From Leptospira neocaledonica (GTDB taxonomy: Bacteria > Spirochaetota > Leptospiria > Leptospirales > Leptospiraceae), in the NCBI RefSeq assembly GCF_002812205.1, contig NZ_NPEA01000004.1, positions 372,001-436,000 on the forward strand: a stretch of 64,000 bases of DNA, written 5' to 3'. Every line of letters begins with the position of its first letter. The stretch's first letter is position 1. The position numbers and the translations under genes are program-made. The notes below the pieces were generated by a model. That model worked only from the letters and a program-made list of their open reading frames with translations. It was not told the DNA's origin and searched no databases. This document shows, one piece after another, positions 56,601 through 64,000 of the stretch.

Positions 56601-59552
56601 GGAGATACAACCATTTCCAGAAAACACGTATTCGATTACGTGCGTTTTCTAAAATCACCTTGGTCTTCTGTCTCTGAAGAAAGATCCGAAATCTTAGAAG
56701 AAAAATTCATAAAATCTTTTTCAGAAAGTTTACCTTTGATTCCGGAAAACTTTGATGAATCATTAACTTCTCAGATCCAAAAGAAACTAGCGCATTGGCA
56801 ATCCCAAGGAAGTATTAAGAGATTATTCTCCCCTACTCCCGGGCATTTTTTATATTTTTTAGAAACTGAAAAAGAAAAACAATATATACTCTTCTCCACT
56901 TTGAGCGCTCAGTCTGAAAAGAAAACCTCTAGGTTCGACCTGGAAACTACCGCGAAAGTAGGAGCATGTATCCTACAAGGTTCCCAAATATTCAAAAAAG
57001 TAGATATTTTCAGATTAGAAGTCCTTGTTTCCGGATTTAAAGTTAAATTTGATCCAGGATCTAACGATGAAGATGTATTCAATTATAATAATATAATGGA
57101 ATCATCTGGTTCCGTTCTTCGCTTCTTCCTACATGGATTGTATAGTCAATTTACCATGGATTTCCTTCCAGAAAATACGGAGAAGACTGTAACTCTTTCC
57201 TTCTTCTTTAAAGATGGAAAACTTAGGATGGATATCGCTCATCCTAACGACCCTAGGTTTCCGTATTGCACTGGAACGGATCCCAAAGATTTGACTGTTT
57301 TCCAAAAAGGAAAATGGCCTTTGGAATGTTGGGTTTCCGAAATATTCGATATAGACTCTGCAAAAGAGATCACAATTCCAGGAACGGACGGACTTCTCAG
57401 AAAAAATCCTAAAACCGGCAAAGAAGAGATCTATACCCCAGGAGCTAAAATTTTCGAAGGAAAGATCGGCGGGAAACCTGCATTATGTTTTTTTAAAGAT
57501 TCCAGAGTCGCTGGCGGAGCCACTGGTGACTTAGAGGGAAGAAAATATATAGCAGCCGCATACTATGCCTATCGAAAAGACCTTCCTTTATATATCTGGA
57601 ACGATGGAGCAGGCGCTAATATCAAAGAAGGAATGGTTTCTTTAAACAGAGCTGCTGAAGGGTTCTTTATGAACTCACTCTTAAGTGCAGGTTTGAAAGC
57701 CTCCGAATTCAGGGCTGCAATCGAATCACATTCGGATCCTATTTTAAAAGAGGTATGTTCCGAAACAGAAAAAAAATACGGATCAGAATTTAGAAAATAT
57801 AATTCGGAAGATAGACCTAATCTTTGTTTTACAGTCGCAGTAGGAACAGGTTCCTCTACTGGGCTGGATGTTTATGGCTCTTCTCAAGCTTCTTTACAAG
57901 TTCTTCTAAATGAAGATGAATCATACAGAGTTCTTACAGGATCTTCCGTAATCGAATCCGTAACCGGTGAGAAGTTCACCAACTATGAGATTGGCGGCGC
58001 TAAGATTATGGGCCAAGCCACAGGCACTGTGGACTTTGTGGCTAACGATAAGATCCAGCTCATTTGGATTATCAGAAGAATTCAAGACTCTTTATTGGGA
58101 TGTAAACTTCTCCCAAAAAACAAAATCCAAAGATCCATATCAGAAAATTGGAATGTCCTAGATGAGAACGAATTAATTCATCACTCTGAGAGCGGATTTT
58201 TTCTACCGATCAAAGAAAACTATTCCGGTTCAGGATCATTAGTTTCCGGATTCGTAAGATTGGGAGAGACTTCTGTACTTTCGATGGGTCCAAGAACCAG
58301 CGACGGATTCCATTCTCTTCCTTGCATTATCAAAGCAAAAGAATCCGTTCGGATAGCGGAAAAAACAGGAGCAAGTTTACTTTTGGTTTATGGAAACAAA
58401 TGGTTTAGAAGTTCTCATCTGGATGATTACGATTCTTTAAGACCTAGAAGGGATTTCCAAAAAGCATTACAAAATTTTAAAGGAGCCTGTTTACATTTTG
58501 TAAAAAACCCGGAAGGACTTAGAGTTTCCGAACTTACTTCGGAAGCAGATGTATGGTTACTTTTAGAACCGAATGAAAAGAGTAAGGCTTCTGCCCATAA
58601 AGAATTCTCGAATAAAAAAAGATGGGCGACATTCACGGCCAAAAATGAATCTGAGGCTTATGATACCATTAAAAAGTTTTTCCATTTGTTAAATCATAGA
58701 GAGATCGAAAATTTTTCAGGGAATCGGAACGAAATCAAGCTCCCGACCGAGATCACGGTTTCCTACGATATGAAAGAAGAAATCGTCCAAAAAATTCTAG
58801 ATGAGAACACTTTCTTAGAATTCGGAGAATGGGACCCAGGCTCTAGTTTAATCACCGGACTCGGAAGAATACAAGGCAGAACTGTAGCAATCATCGCGGA
58901 CCAACCGAAGGGAGGAGGTTCTCCCGACGCACCTGGAACGGAAAAATTCAGAGTATTCACGGAATTTGCAAACAAACATTCTATTCCTTTATTAATGATT
59001 TCTGATGCTCCTGGTTTCGTCCCAGGCACCAAACAAGAAAGAGCAAGGATACAACAAATAGGCGGAGAATCCTTGGATGTGAATATTCTCTCCGAAATTC
59101 CTGTTGTCTCGATTGTATTAAGACAAAATTACGGGGGGAGACAGATTCACGCATTCAGCGGATTTTTAAGACCCGGGATCGCATATTATTCTTTAGCGGA
59201 AGCGACTCTTGCAGTGATGGGAGGAAATTCCGCATTCGATCTGTTCCAAGGAGCAAAAGTTGCTTCACTCAGAAAAGAAGGGAATATTCAAGAAATCGAA
59301 TCTACCCAAAAAGAATTTTTCGAATCTTTCACTAAAAAATCCAGAGCCGACTTTGATGCAAAAAATACTGGAGTCTTGGATGGGACCTTTAAATCCATCT
59401 CTGAGTTAAGAGAAGTTGTAAAAACAGGTTTAGAAGAAGCGGATCTCAAACTTTCTATTTGGAGAAAAAATAAGAACAAGTACTCGGAAGGAGAAGTATA
59501 TCTTTGTCCTTCCAATACAGGAGAAGATTGGAAGGATTTGATCCTTCCATAA
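53652..59552 (+). CDS. Giant single-chain biotin-dependent acyl-CoA carboxylase (BC-BT-BCCP-central-CT)
   Basis: A 1966-residue multifunctional carboxylase making malonyl-CoA or a longer malonyl analogue. Biotin carboxylase occupies about 50-500 (KKVLIANRGEIAKRF, the Gly-rich GGGGKGM near 215, EMNTRLQVEYPVT near 340). About 500-650 resembles the BT linker of acyl-CoA carboxylases. BCCP carries AMKMET with biotinyl-Lys693. Residues about 740-1190 form a largely helical region with no recognised family. The carboxyltransferase N half (about 1200-1560) has FFKDSRVAGGATGDLEGRKY and GGAKIMGQATGTVDFVA; the C half (about 1720-1950) has IADQPKGGGSPDAPGT, SDAPGFVPGTKQE and RQNYGGRQIHAF. AGGAG precedes the ATG. 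The layout recalls eukaryotic acetyl-CoA carboxylase rather than separate bacterial subunits. Adjacent fas and acpS make it the likely extender-unit supplier. Confidence 0.9.
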   Translation: MIPTRKPEPDSFTQGILSIPEIDSVIRELKILNPGRSEKKEILPERKGTLKKVLIANRGEIAKRFFLALREEGIRSVAVVTDPDREQSWYESADEIIYIGSSDKYTNSQTIIAAALLSDANAVYPGYGFLSEDFRFVESLEEASLIYNKNIIFMGPKASVMRKVGNKLDARKLALENGIPLLLGSGPITGGEEIAVQEAERIGYPIMIKLDSGGGGKGMVIVRNSKELLPAIESAVRIGVQSYGNGTFFFEKYVERPAHFEVQIFNSTAVGIRKCAVQRRNQKVVEESGETFLDDRTLLQLLSSAEKIAHISGYSEGCAAGTVEFLLDCETGNFGFLEMNTRLQVEYPVTDQSLGIDLAKWQILFFDGREQEIPYDSVIRRRFSDRNHSIQCRIYAEDPFQNYSPSPGKIKDLELPTFNGVRCDFGFRKGDRVLGDYDPMIGKLITTGTTREEALLRMERALSDLYIRGITTNIEQLIKLVRHDLFRSGEYDNLILSNNEELTKPEKESEEEGAVICSLAESVFITENDLKRSFRDRDLPKLLHTQESEYSLYEFELKSETKNYKTRLFRTSISSYRILLNGKDFGTIGVSLSGELGEEFLVEFAGRTIPVRVDRRPSFHLVRFPDKQGKLRYVRFSILSKDKKNNTSNEGVLRSPFQGTFVKICNNPQTNETWKEGENIHEGDPILVISAMKMETVLTAPVSGKLGYLLEHGDRNKLVRGMTASGMVLGKGLSEGEILAKIETEQKSETKKELDNHNASEGSIWEIWPSIETDAEQKSTSIQKTSGSDLRILLKSWILGTFREQDAVEKIYSILSNFEFAKLSDSENRQWGNFYIELLKFHVLVRRIFSSDPGTKFSHYGEIQRALSEWDTEGYNPPKTTKKLLSNAFHYYGIKPWNPLRRTKNQKDAFIFLVKAYANLREGKELVAKLLEKLSIYAPPTPSIDLALNGILYLEEREKESSLEKTVRKILNSRGNRPQKFKGGDTTISRKHVFDYVRFLKSPWSSVSEERSEILEEKFIKSFSESLPLIPENFDESLTSQIQKKLAHWQSQGSIKRLFSPTPGHFLYFLETEKEKQYILFSTLSAQSEKKTSRFDLETTAKVGACILQGSQIFKKVDIFRLEVLVSGFKVKFDPGSNDEDVFNYNNIMESSGSVLRFFLHGLYSQFTMDFLPENTEKTVTLSFFFKDGKLRMDIAHPNDPRFPYCTGTDPKDLTVFQKGKWPLECWVSEIFDIDSAKEITIPGTDGLLRKNPKTGKEEIYTPGAKIFEGKIGGKPALCFFKDSRVAGGATGDLEGRKYIAAAYYAYRKDLPLYIWNDGAGANIKEGMVSLNRAAEGFFMNSLLSAGLKASEFRAAIESHSDPILKEVCSETEKKYGSEFRKYNSEDRPNLCFTVAVGTGSSTGLDVYGSSQASLQVLLNEDESYRVLTGSSVIESVTGEKFTNYEIGGAKIMGQATGTVDFVANDKIQLIWIIRRIQDSLLGCKLLPKNKIQRSISENWNVLDENELIHHSESGFFLPIKENYSGSGSLVSGFVRLGETSVLSMGPRTSDGFHSLPCIIKAKESVRIAEKTGASLLLVYGNKWFRSSHLDDYDSLRPRRDFQKALQNFKGACLHFVKNPEGLRVSELTSEADVWLLLEPNEKSKASAHKEFSNKKRWATFTAKNESEAYDTIKKFFHLLNHREIENFSGNRNEIKLPTEITVSYDMKEEIVQKILDENTFLEFGEWDPGSSLITGLGRIQGRTVAIIADQPKGGGSPDAPGTEKFRVFTEFANKHSIPLLMISDAPGFVPGTKQERARIQQIGGESLDVNILSEIPVVSIVLRQNYGGRQIHAFSGFLRPGIAYYSLAEATLAVMGGNSAFDLFQGAKVASLRKEGNIQEIESTQKEFFESFTKKSRADFDAKNTGVLDGTFKSISELREVVKTGLEEADLKLSIWRKNKNKYSEGEVYLCPSNTGEDWKDLILP

Positions 59553-59574
59553 ATCTTTTTTTCGGTTGTATATG

Positions 59575-59627
59575 ATGGTAATGTAGGAGTTCCAACACGC
59601 ACTTACAGCGTTCTCCTACATTATCAT
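59575..59627. terminator. Long hairpin between the carboxylase gene and the convergent SpoIIE gene
   Basis: ATGGTAATGTAGGAG (59575-59589) pairs with CTCCTACATTATCAT (59613-59627) over 15 bases with one G-U; the 23-base loop contains CGC/GCG that can extend folding. It lies between two converging stops. A T run is present before it on the plus strand but not after it, so termination efficiency is uncertain. Confidence 0.5.
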
Positions 59628-59642
59628 ATTTATCAGGAACTT

Positions 59643-62621
59643 TTATCTTTTCCGGATCGCGATCATCGCGATATCATCGGAAAGATTAGAAAATCCTGTC
59701 GCACTTAGATCCTGTTGTGTATGAGATTCTACGTCTGCAACGATCGTCTTAATCAATTCTTCCGGACGTTTTTCTCCGTTTGCATGCAAAAGTTTTGCGA
59801 GCCTTTCTCTCGTGTACATTTCCGAGTTCGGGCTTCGCGCCTCGTCCAAACCGTCTGTATATTCGAAGAAAATATCCCCCGAATCCAAGGTTAGTACTCG
59901 TTTCTCTATCGTAGTTTCGAAGAAAGAATTTTCATCCATACCGATAGGCAAACCGCCAGCAGGAAGTTCTTTAATCTTCCCATCAGAAGCATCGAAGAAC
60001 AACGGCTTAACGTGACCTGCGGAAATATATTCTAATTTGGAAGTATTCGAATCGAAGATTGCCAAGAAGAATGTGATAAAAATATGATCCGGAGTATCCT
60101 CATACTGATAAGCATTCGCCTCGAGTAAGATCTTTTTCAGATCCCTTTCGCCCTTTCGAAGAATAGCCTGGATCTGAGCCCTAAAAAGAGCCATCACAAT
60201 CGCAGGACCTACACCGTGGTTAGAAACGTCACCGATGCAGATCGCAATCTTTCCTCCGCCCAATTCGATAAAATCGTAATAATCTCCGCCAACTCCGGTC
60301 ATCGCCTTATAAAATGCACCGAATTCAACATAATCATTCAAACTAGAAGGAAGTTTTTCAGGAAGAAGACGCTTCTGGATCTCTCCTGCCGCGAGAAGTT
60401 CCCCCTTCATCTCTTCTCTTTCCTTCAAACCATGAACCATATTGTTCAAAGATTCGCTCAAAATCCCGATCTCATCATAACCTGCAGGAGGAAATTCCAC
60501 ATTCAGATTACCTTCTCCGATCGATTCAGCATTTTTACTAATGATCCTGATCCTCCGGACAACGAACCAAGCTAAACCATAAGCTAATAAAATTGCAATG
60601 GTTCCGATAATCCCGGTATATCGGATCATCTCCTCTCGGTTGGATCTCATCTGGCGGACACCCTCTGTCCTATCTATTACAATAATATTATATCCTAATA
60701 AGTCTTTGCGGAGAAGATCATAAACCAAACCTTTACCTTCCTCGTCCCCTGCGGCGACAAGAGGAGTAGAATCCAAGGTCCACATCACCTCCTCGGCCTC
60801 ACTTCTGCTTCGGACCAGAATTCCAGAATCCCAGGCAATTCCCTTAGGAGTTTTAGGAAGTTCAGTCTCCGAATTTCCGGAAAGGATCCATTCTCTCAAA
60901 AGTCTCCATTTGATCCGAACGGACTTTCTTTCATTTTCGTCCTTATAATATCTCCTGATAGCTGCCGGCCCTGTTTTAAAAGGAATAAAGGTGAAATCTT
61001 CCAAAGCGGCTTCTCTCAAACCATAAAACGCATCCTCTGCCTTATGCTCGTAGGAATTTCCCCAATCGCCCTTAGTAGATTCCAAACGAATTAAAGAATC
61101 TTTATATTCTTCTTCCTGGGATTCTAAAACTCTGATCTTTTCCTGGATTTCCTCCGGAGAAGTTTTATTCTCTCCTTCTTTTGGAGGGAATTTCAGCAGT
61201 TTTTCCCATTCCAAAATTTCTTTAGAAGTGCTCGCGATCTTGTCTTTTAAGGATTTATGATCATCATCCCATTTTTTTTCATTCTTTTCAAAAGCAGAAC
61301 CATACGGTTGTAACTGCTCTAACTTAGTGTCTCGTTTCTTGAGCATCTGTCTATAAGCCAGAGCTAGGTTTTTGAATTCCTTATCGGAAGAAGGTTTAGC
61401 TTTTCCATCTTTGCGAAGTTCCGACATTCTGCTTTTCAGTCGTTGGGAAATCTCTGCGATCTCTGCGGAAATTTTTCTATCTTCTTCTAGATACTTTTCC
61501 CAATCTTTGGAGTTCTCCACGATCTCTTCTGCCATAGATCTGGATCTTTCCGCGGTGCTCGGGTTTCTAAAAACGGGACGATAAACTACTTCGTATTGCC
61601 TTCCACCTACTTCATAACTTTCCGGCTCTGATTTGTTTTGGATAACTTCTAGAACATCCGTATCTCCAAAAAGGCCTTTTCGACTTTCAGTAAAATCGGC
61701 TTGGCTGAGTAATTTTTTACCGGTTTCCGAACTTTGAGAGAAAAGTAATCCCGTATCCAAGGTTTCCTTTCCAACTCTATCATATGCTAAAATTCTAATT
61801 TTATCCGGAAGAAGTCCTAAAGAGGATATTCTATCTTTAAAAGAACCTCTAAAAAAATTCTGAAGCGCTTTTGTTAAAGCTGTTTCTCCCGAGGCTGCCT
61901 TCTTTTCTCCATCCGGGATGGCTTTTTCCGAAGCTTTTCTTTCCTTTTCCAGCTTATCTTTATCGGAAAGGTAGGTCTTTTTTTTCTTAGGATCTAAGTC
62001 TGCTTTCGCTAATTCAGCTTCAAGAAACTTGAGTTCTTCTCCAATTTCTTCTATTCTTATCCTAGAAGTTTCCGAGCTGATCCTTGCAAGTGCTGTTTTT
62101 TCTGCGATAGATCTGATACGCTCGTAAACAGGAGCATCGATCGGAGCTCCATTCTCTTTCCTTAATTCATTACGGACCTTGGACTCGAATTCTTGGATCT
62201 CTTTTTCGGAAAGATATCTTGTAAAATAAGTATCTACGGATTTATAAACATTTCCTCTCTTAACATTCAAACCAATGGATTGACCGAATGCCTTTAAGGC
62301 CCCGAAGAGTCCGCCTTCCTTCTGAACGACTGTCCTTTTAAACTTACTAAGTTGTTTCTTTTTCTCCTTAACCCTTACCTTGAATTCTTCTATCAAGATC
62401 ATACTTCGGCTCAGGTTTTCCAGATCCAAAACGACGGAGTTCACGTATTCCAAAGGAGCCTTTAACTCCGACTCCAGCTTCTCTTCTAAAGCTTTTGTCT
62501 GTTGGGAATAATGGATTATTGAGGTAAAACCTAATATAGAGATGACCAATGCGGCCGTAAAAAAGGAAAGTTTCGCCCGTATCCCGGGCAGAACCGCTCT
62601 TAGGAATTTGTTTTTAATCAT
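59643..62621 (-). CDS. Membrane SpoIIE/PP2C phosphatase with HAMP domain and long periplasmic region
   Basis: A 992-residue sensor phosphatase. A first membrane helix (LSFFTAALVISILGFTSII) and a second (YTGIIGTIAILLAYGLAWFVV, near 670) enclose about 600 residues outside, unusually long and rich in charged coiled coil (KELKFLEAELAKADLDPKKK-type stretches, several Lys/Glu heptads), with two small mixed domains. A HAMP domain follows (IGEGNLNVEFP, YDEIGILSESLNNMVHGLKE), then the phosphatase (AGEIQKRLLPEKLPSSL, GVGGDYYDFIELG, IGDVSNHGVGPAIVMAL, and final SDDIAMIAIR with metal Asp residues). It should dephosphorylate the STAS protein encoded two genes upstream. The signal is unknown. Confidence 0.92.
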   Translation of the reverse strand: MIKNKFLRAVLPGIRAKLSFFTAALVISILGFTSIIHYSQQTKALEEKLESELKAPLEYVNSVVLDLENLSRSMILIEEFKVRVKEKKKQLSKFKRTVVQKEGGLFGALKAFGQSIGLNVKRGNVYKSVDTYFTRYLSEKEIQEFESKVRNELRKENGAPIDAPVYERIRSIAEKTALARISSETSRIRIEEIGEELKFLEAELAKADLDPKKKKTYLSDKDKLEKERKASEKAIPDGEKKAASGETALTKALQNFFRGSFKDRISSLGLLPDKIRILAYDRVGKETLDTGLLFSQSSETGKKLLSQADFTESRKGLFGDTDVLEVIQNKSEPESYEVGGRQYEVVYRPVFRNPSTAERSRSMAEEIVENSKDWEKYLEEDRKISAEIAEISQRLKSRMSELRKDGKAKPSSDKEFKNLALAYRQMLKKRDTKLEQLQPYGSAFEKNEKKWDDDHKSLKDKIASTSKEILEWEKLLKFPPKEGENKTSPEEIQEKIRVLESQEEEYKDSLIRLESTKGDWGNSYEHKAEDAFYGLREAALEDFTFIPFKTGPAAIRRYYKDENERKSVRIKWRLLREWILSGNSETELPKTPKGIAWDSGILVRSRSEAEEVMWTLDSTPLVAAGDEEGKGLVYDLLRKDLLGYNIIVIDRTEGVRQMRSNREEMIRYTGIIGTIAILLAYGLAWFVVRRIRIISKNAESIGEGNLNVEFPPAGYDEIGILSESLNNMVHGLKEREEMKGELLAAGEIQKRLLPEKLPSSLNDYVEFGAFYKAMTGVGGDYYDFIELGGGKIAICIGDVSNHGVGPAIVMALFRAQIQAILRKGERDLKKILLEANAYQYEDTPDHIFITFFLAIFDSNTSKLEYISAGHVKPLFFDASDGKIKELPAGGLPIGMDENSFFETTIEKRVLTLDSGDIFFEYTDGLDEARSPNSEMYTRERLAKLLHANGEKRPEELIKTIVADVESHTQQDLSATGFSNLSDDIAMIAIRKR

Positions 62622-62625
62622 CTTA

Positions 62626-63057
62626 TTATCTCGTATGGATCAGAGTAAGTTTGTTACGCGGAGGATTTTTGAGACGTTGGTAACGTACGACCATTATTTT
62701 CTTAATGGAACGTAATCCGAAACCTCCGTCGGCCCCGCTTTCGTATAATTCCTTCCAGGTTTCGCTTTTTTCTTTGGTGGGATCGAAAGGAACGCCTTGG
62801 TCCAGGATGGAAAACTTCCAGCTTCCTTTATTTTTTTTCATTCTTAACTCAATTTTAGAAGAGTCCGGTTCCGAAAATCCATGCTCTATTACGTTAGTCA
62901 TAGCTTCGTCAAGGCAGAATACGATCCGGCCTTTGACGATGTCAGAACAGTCCTCTCCCAAAAATTCGCGGACCTCTCCCCGAATTTTAGAAAGTTCATC
63001 CAGATCGACGGAGTAATATAGGATTTTTTCCGGAAAGGAATCCATGAGAGGATTCAA
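62626..63057 (-). CDS. RsbW-like anti-sigma/serine kinase (HATPase)
   Basis: A 143-residue GHKL ATPase of the anti-sigma factor kinase type. The N-box is FCLDEAMTNVIEHGF, the G1 region ILDQGVPFDP, and the G2 region GADGGFGLRSIKKIM. Such kinases bind a sigma factor or other target and phosphorylate a STAS antagonist. The start is TTG overlapping the stop of the STAS gene (TTGA); ATG 63045 is an alternative four codons on. It lies four bases before the phosphatase gene, completing antagonist, kinase and phosphatase in one operon. The sigma factor or diguanylate-type target is not in the window. Confidence 0.9.
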   Translation of the reverse strand: MNPLMDSFPEKILYYSVDLDELSKIRGEVREFLGEDCSDIVKGRIVFCLDEAMTNVIEHGFSEPDSSKIELRMKKNKGSWKFSILDQGVPFDPTKEKSETWKELYESGADGGFGLRSIKKIMVVRYQRLKNPPRNKLTLIHTR

Positions 63058-63395
63058 ACTCCGCCTAACGCGTCATCTAAAGAAGGAAATACTCTCACCT
63101 TTTTGGTGAAATACATAAGTTCCATCGTATCCTTTACTTCCTTTTTAAGGCTGCAGAAAACGATCTCACCCGATTTTTCCTTCAAAAATTTTTGGATGGA
63201 GTTTAAAACGCCGATCCCTGCAGAAGCGATATAAGTCAGAGCGGAACAATCACAGATGATTGTCTTGATCCCGTTTCCTACCGCTGCTTCTAATTTGATT
63301 TTTAGATCCGGAGCGGTTTTAGCATCAATTTCTCCTGCAACTTTGAGGATCAATTTGCTTCCGTCCACTTTTTCGTTGAATGTGAGGTTTGCCAT
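63054..63395 (-). CDS. STAS-domain anti-sigma factor antagonist
   Basis: A 113-residue SpoIIAA/RsbV-type protein. The sequence starts with the usual strand pattern (KLILKVAGEIDAKTAPDLK) and has the phosphorylation loop CSALTYIASAGIGVLNSIQK with Ser in the expected place. It is expected to be phosphorylated by the RsbW-like kinase encoded immediately downstream and dephosphorylated by the HAMP/SpoIIE phosphatase. AAGGAAGGGTG lies just before the ATG. It follows the upstream unknown gene directly, so the whole minus-strand set is one transcript. Confidence 0.92.
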   Translation of the reverse strand: MANLTFNEKVDGSKLILKVAGEIDAKTAPDLKIKLEAAVGNGIKTIICDCSALTYIASAGIGVLNSIQKFLKEKSGEIVFCSLKKEVKDTMELMYFTKKVRVFPSLDDALGGV

Positions 63396-64000
63396 TTACA
63401 CACCCTTCCTTAATTCTTTCATTAAATCCTTCGCTTGGATGATTCCATATAGTTTTCTTTCTAAGGAGTCTATTTCGTAGTAATACTTTGTGTTCGGATC
63501 CCCTTCGAAAATATGAGCATATTTTCGAATACCTTGGATCGCCTTCTTCGCATTCCCTTCCAATATACCCTTTGTTATGGAAAAGTAAAGTTCTATAGCC
63601 AGAGAATCTTTTAAGTCCTCTTTAAACCCGACTTCACGTTTTCCTAATGCGTCCAAAAGATTTTCCACCTCTTGTTCGCTATAAGTCTCCGAATCACTGT
63701 AGTTAATTATGTATCTCGAAAGTAGTTTCTTACAACGGACCAGATTATTGACCTTTGCCGCAGAAAGTATCTGTTGATACAAAGTATGAACTTCAGTATC
63801 TAAATATACCTTCTGTCTTGTCCCATCCAATTTCACCGGTTCGAAAGCGGATTTTAATTCTTCTTTAGAGAAATTTTTAATAGAGTCTTCGAAAAGTTTT
63901 TCATTATTACTACTGGTAACTTTTTCGAATTCTTTCAGAGGTTTTTCTAATACCGCTATAAATTCCAAAGCTTCCGGAGAAGAAGCTATACTTCCGGATT
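63396..64000 (-). CDS. Conserved helical protein, partial at window edge (N-terminus missing)
   Basis: The frame stays open to the right edge, so the gene begins beyond 64000; the first possible start inside is a TTG at 63968, which would give 190 residues. The visible part is predominantly helical and charged, with segments such as KVYLDTEVHTLYQQILSAAK and FKEDLKDSLAIELYFSITKG, and no membrane segment or signal peptide. No family is recognised. Its stop directly abuts the STAS start, so it is first of the four visible genes of the partner-switching operon and may be a regulator or scaffold of that pathway. Related proteins encoded next to STAS/RsbW/SpoIIE genes would clarify it. Confidence 0.75.
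   Translation of the reverse strand, partial: SGSIASSPEALEFIAVLEKPLKEFEKVTSSNNEKLFEDSIKNFSKEELKSAFEPVKLDGTRQKVYLDTEVHTLYQQILSAAKVNNLVRCKKLLSRYIINYSDSETYSEQEVENLLDALGKREVGFKEDLKDSLAIELYFSITKGILEGNAKKAIQGIRKYAHIFEGDPNTKYYYEIDSLERKLYGIIQAKDLMKELRKGV

Overview
The window looks like chromosomal DNA of a Leptospira species, or a close relative in Leptospiraceae. The evidence is a roughly 40% GC composition, many secreted proteins with spirochaetal lipoboxes, several SpoIIE-phosphatase/STAS/RsbW partner-switching parts, and TTG or other weak starts overlapping upstream stops. Genus assignment is inference from gene style, not from a marker gene. No rRNA, tRNA, CRISPR array, insertion sequence, prophage or origin was recognised.

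Layout. 1-7.1 kb: membrane protein fragment, acyltransferase-3, STAS protein, rdgB, a coiled-coil gene broken by an in-frame TGA, a YbiT-like ABC-F ATPase, an OmpA lipoprotein and a secreted unknown. 7.2-10.3 kb: TetR regulator, crotonyl-CoA carboxylase/reductase and a quinone-oxidoreductase-like enzyme. 10.3-18 kb: 1305-aa lipoprotein, D-aminoacylase-like amidohydrolase, secreted lipase. 18-34.9 kb: ketopantoate-reductase-like enzyme, DUF2167 and DUF2062 membrane proteins, TPR lipoprotein, 7TM-DISM/SpoIIE sensor phosphatase, a HadAB-like pair of MaoC proteins, a sulfatase-fold lipoprotein, small and OmpA-type envelope proteins, an AraC regulator, an S15-type hydrolase lipoprotein, CutA and a patatin. 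34.9-36.2 kb: two paralogous tiny secreted Lys/Ala/Glu proteins, with a duplicated structured intergenic element between them. 36.2-42.9 kb: acyl-CoA dehydrogenase, trpE (probable CTG start), trpG, an MsbA-like exporter, a receiver-domain protein and a nitrilase-family protein. 59.6-64 kb: partner-switching operon (unknown, STAS, RsbW-like kinase, HAMP/SpoIIE phosphatase).

The outstanding region is 43.0-59.6 kb. It holds a 3302-aa type I fatty acid synthase on one chain, in the order AT-ER-DH-MPT-ACP-KR-KS, the order of mycobacterial/corynebacterial FAS-I. This gene overlaps an AcpS-type phosphopantetheinyl transferase, which is followed 10 bases later by a 1966-aa single-chain biotin-dependent acyl-CoA carboxylase (BC - BT-like linker - BCCP - long central region - two CT halves). 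The three genes could make the extender unit, activate the carrier domain and build acyl chains. The promoter region carries several inverted repeats related to TetR-type lipid-gene operators, and the leader can fold over the fas ribosome binding site. Related motifs lie near the lipase/amidohydrolase, HadAB-like and S15-hydrolase genes, which suggests a lipid regulon. A spirochaete with a complete mycobacterial-style FAS-I, its own PPTase and a giant carboxylase is the best candidate here for a little-described system.
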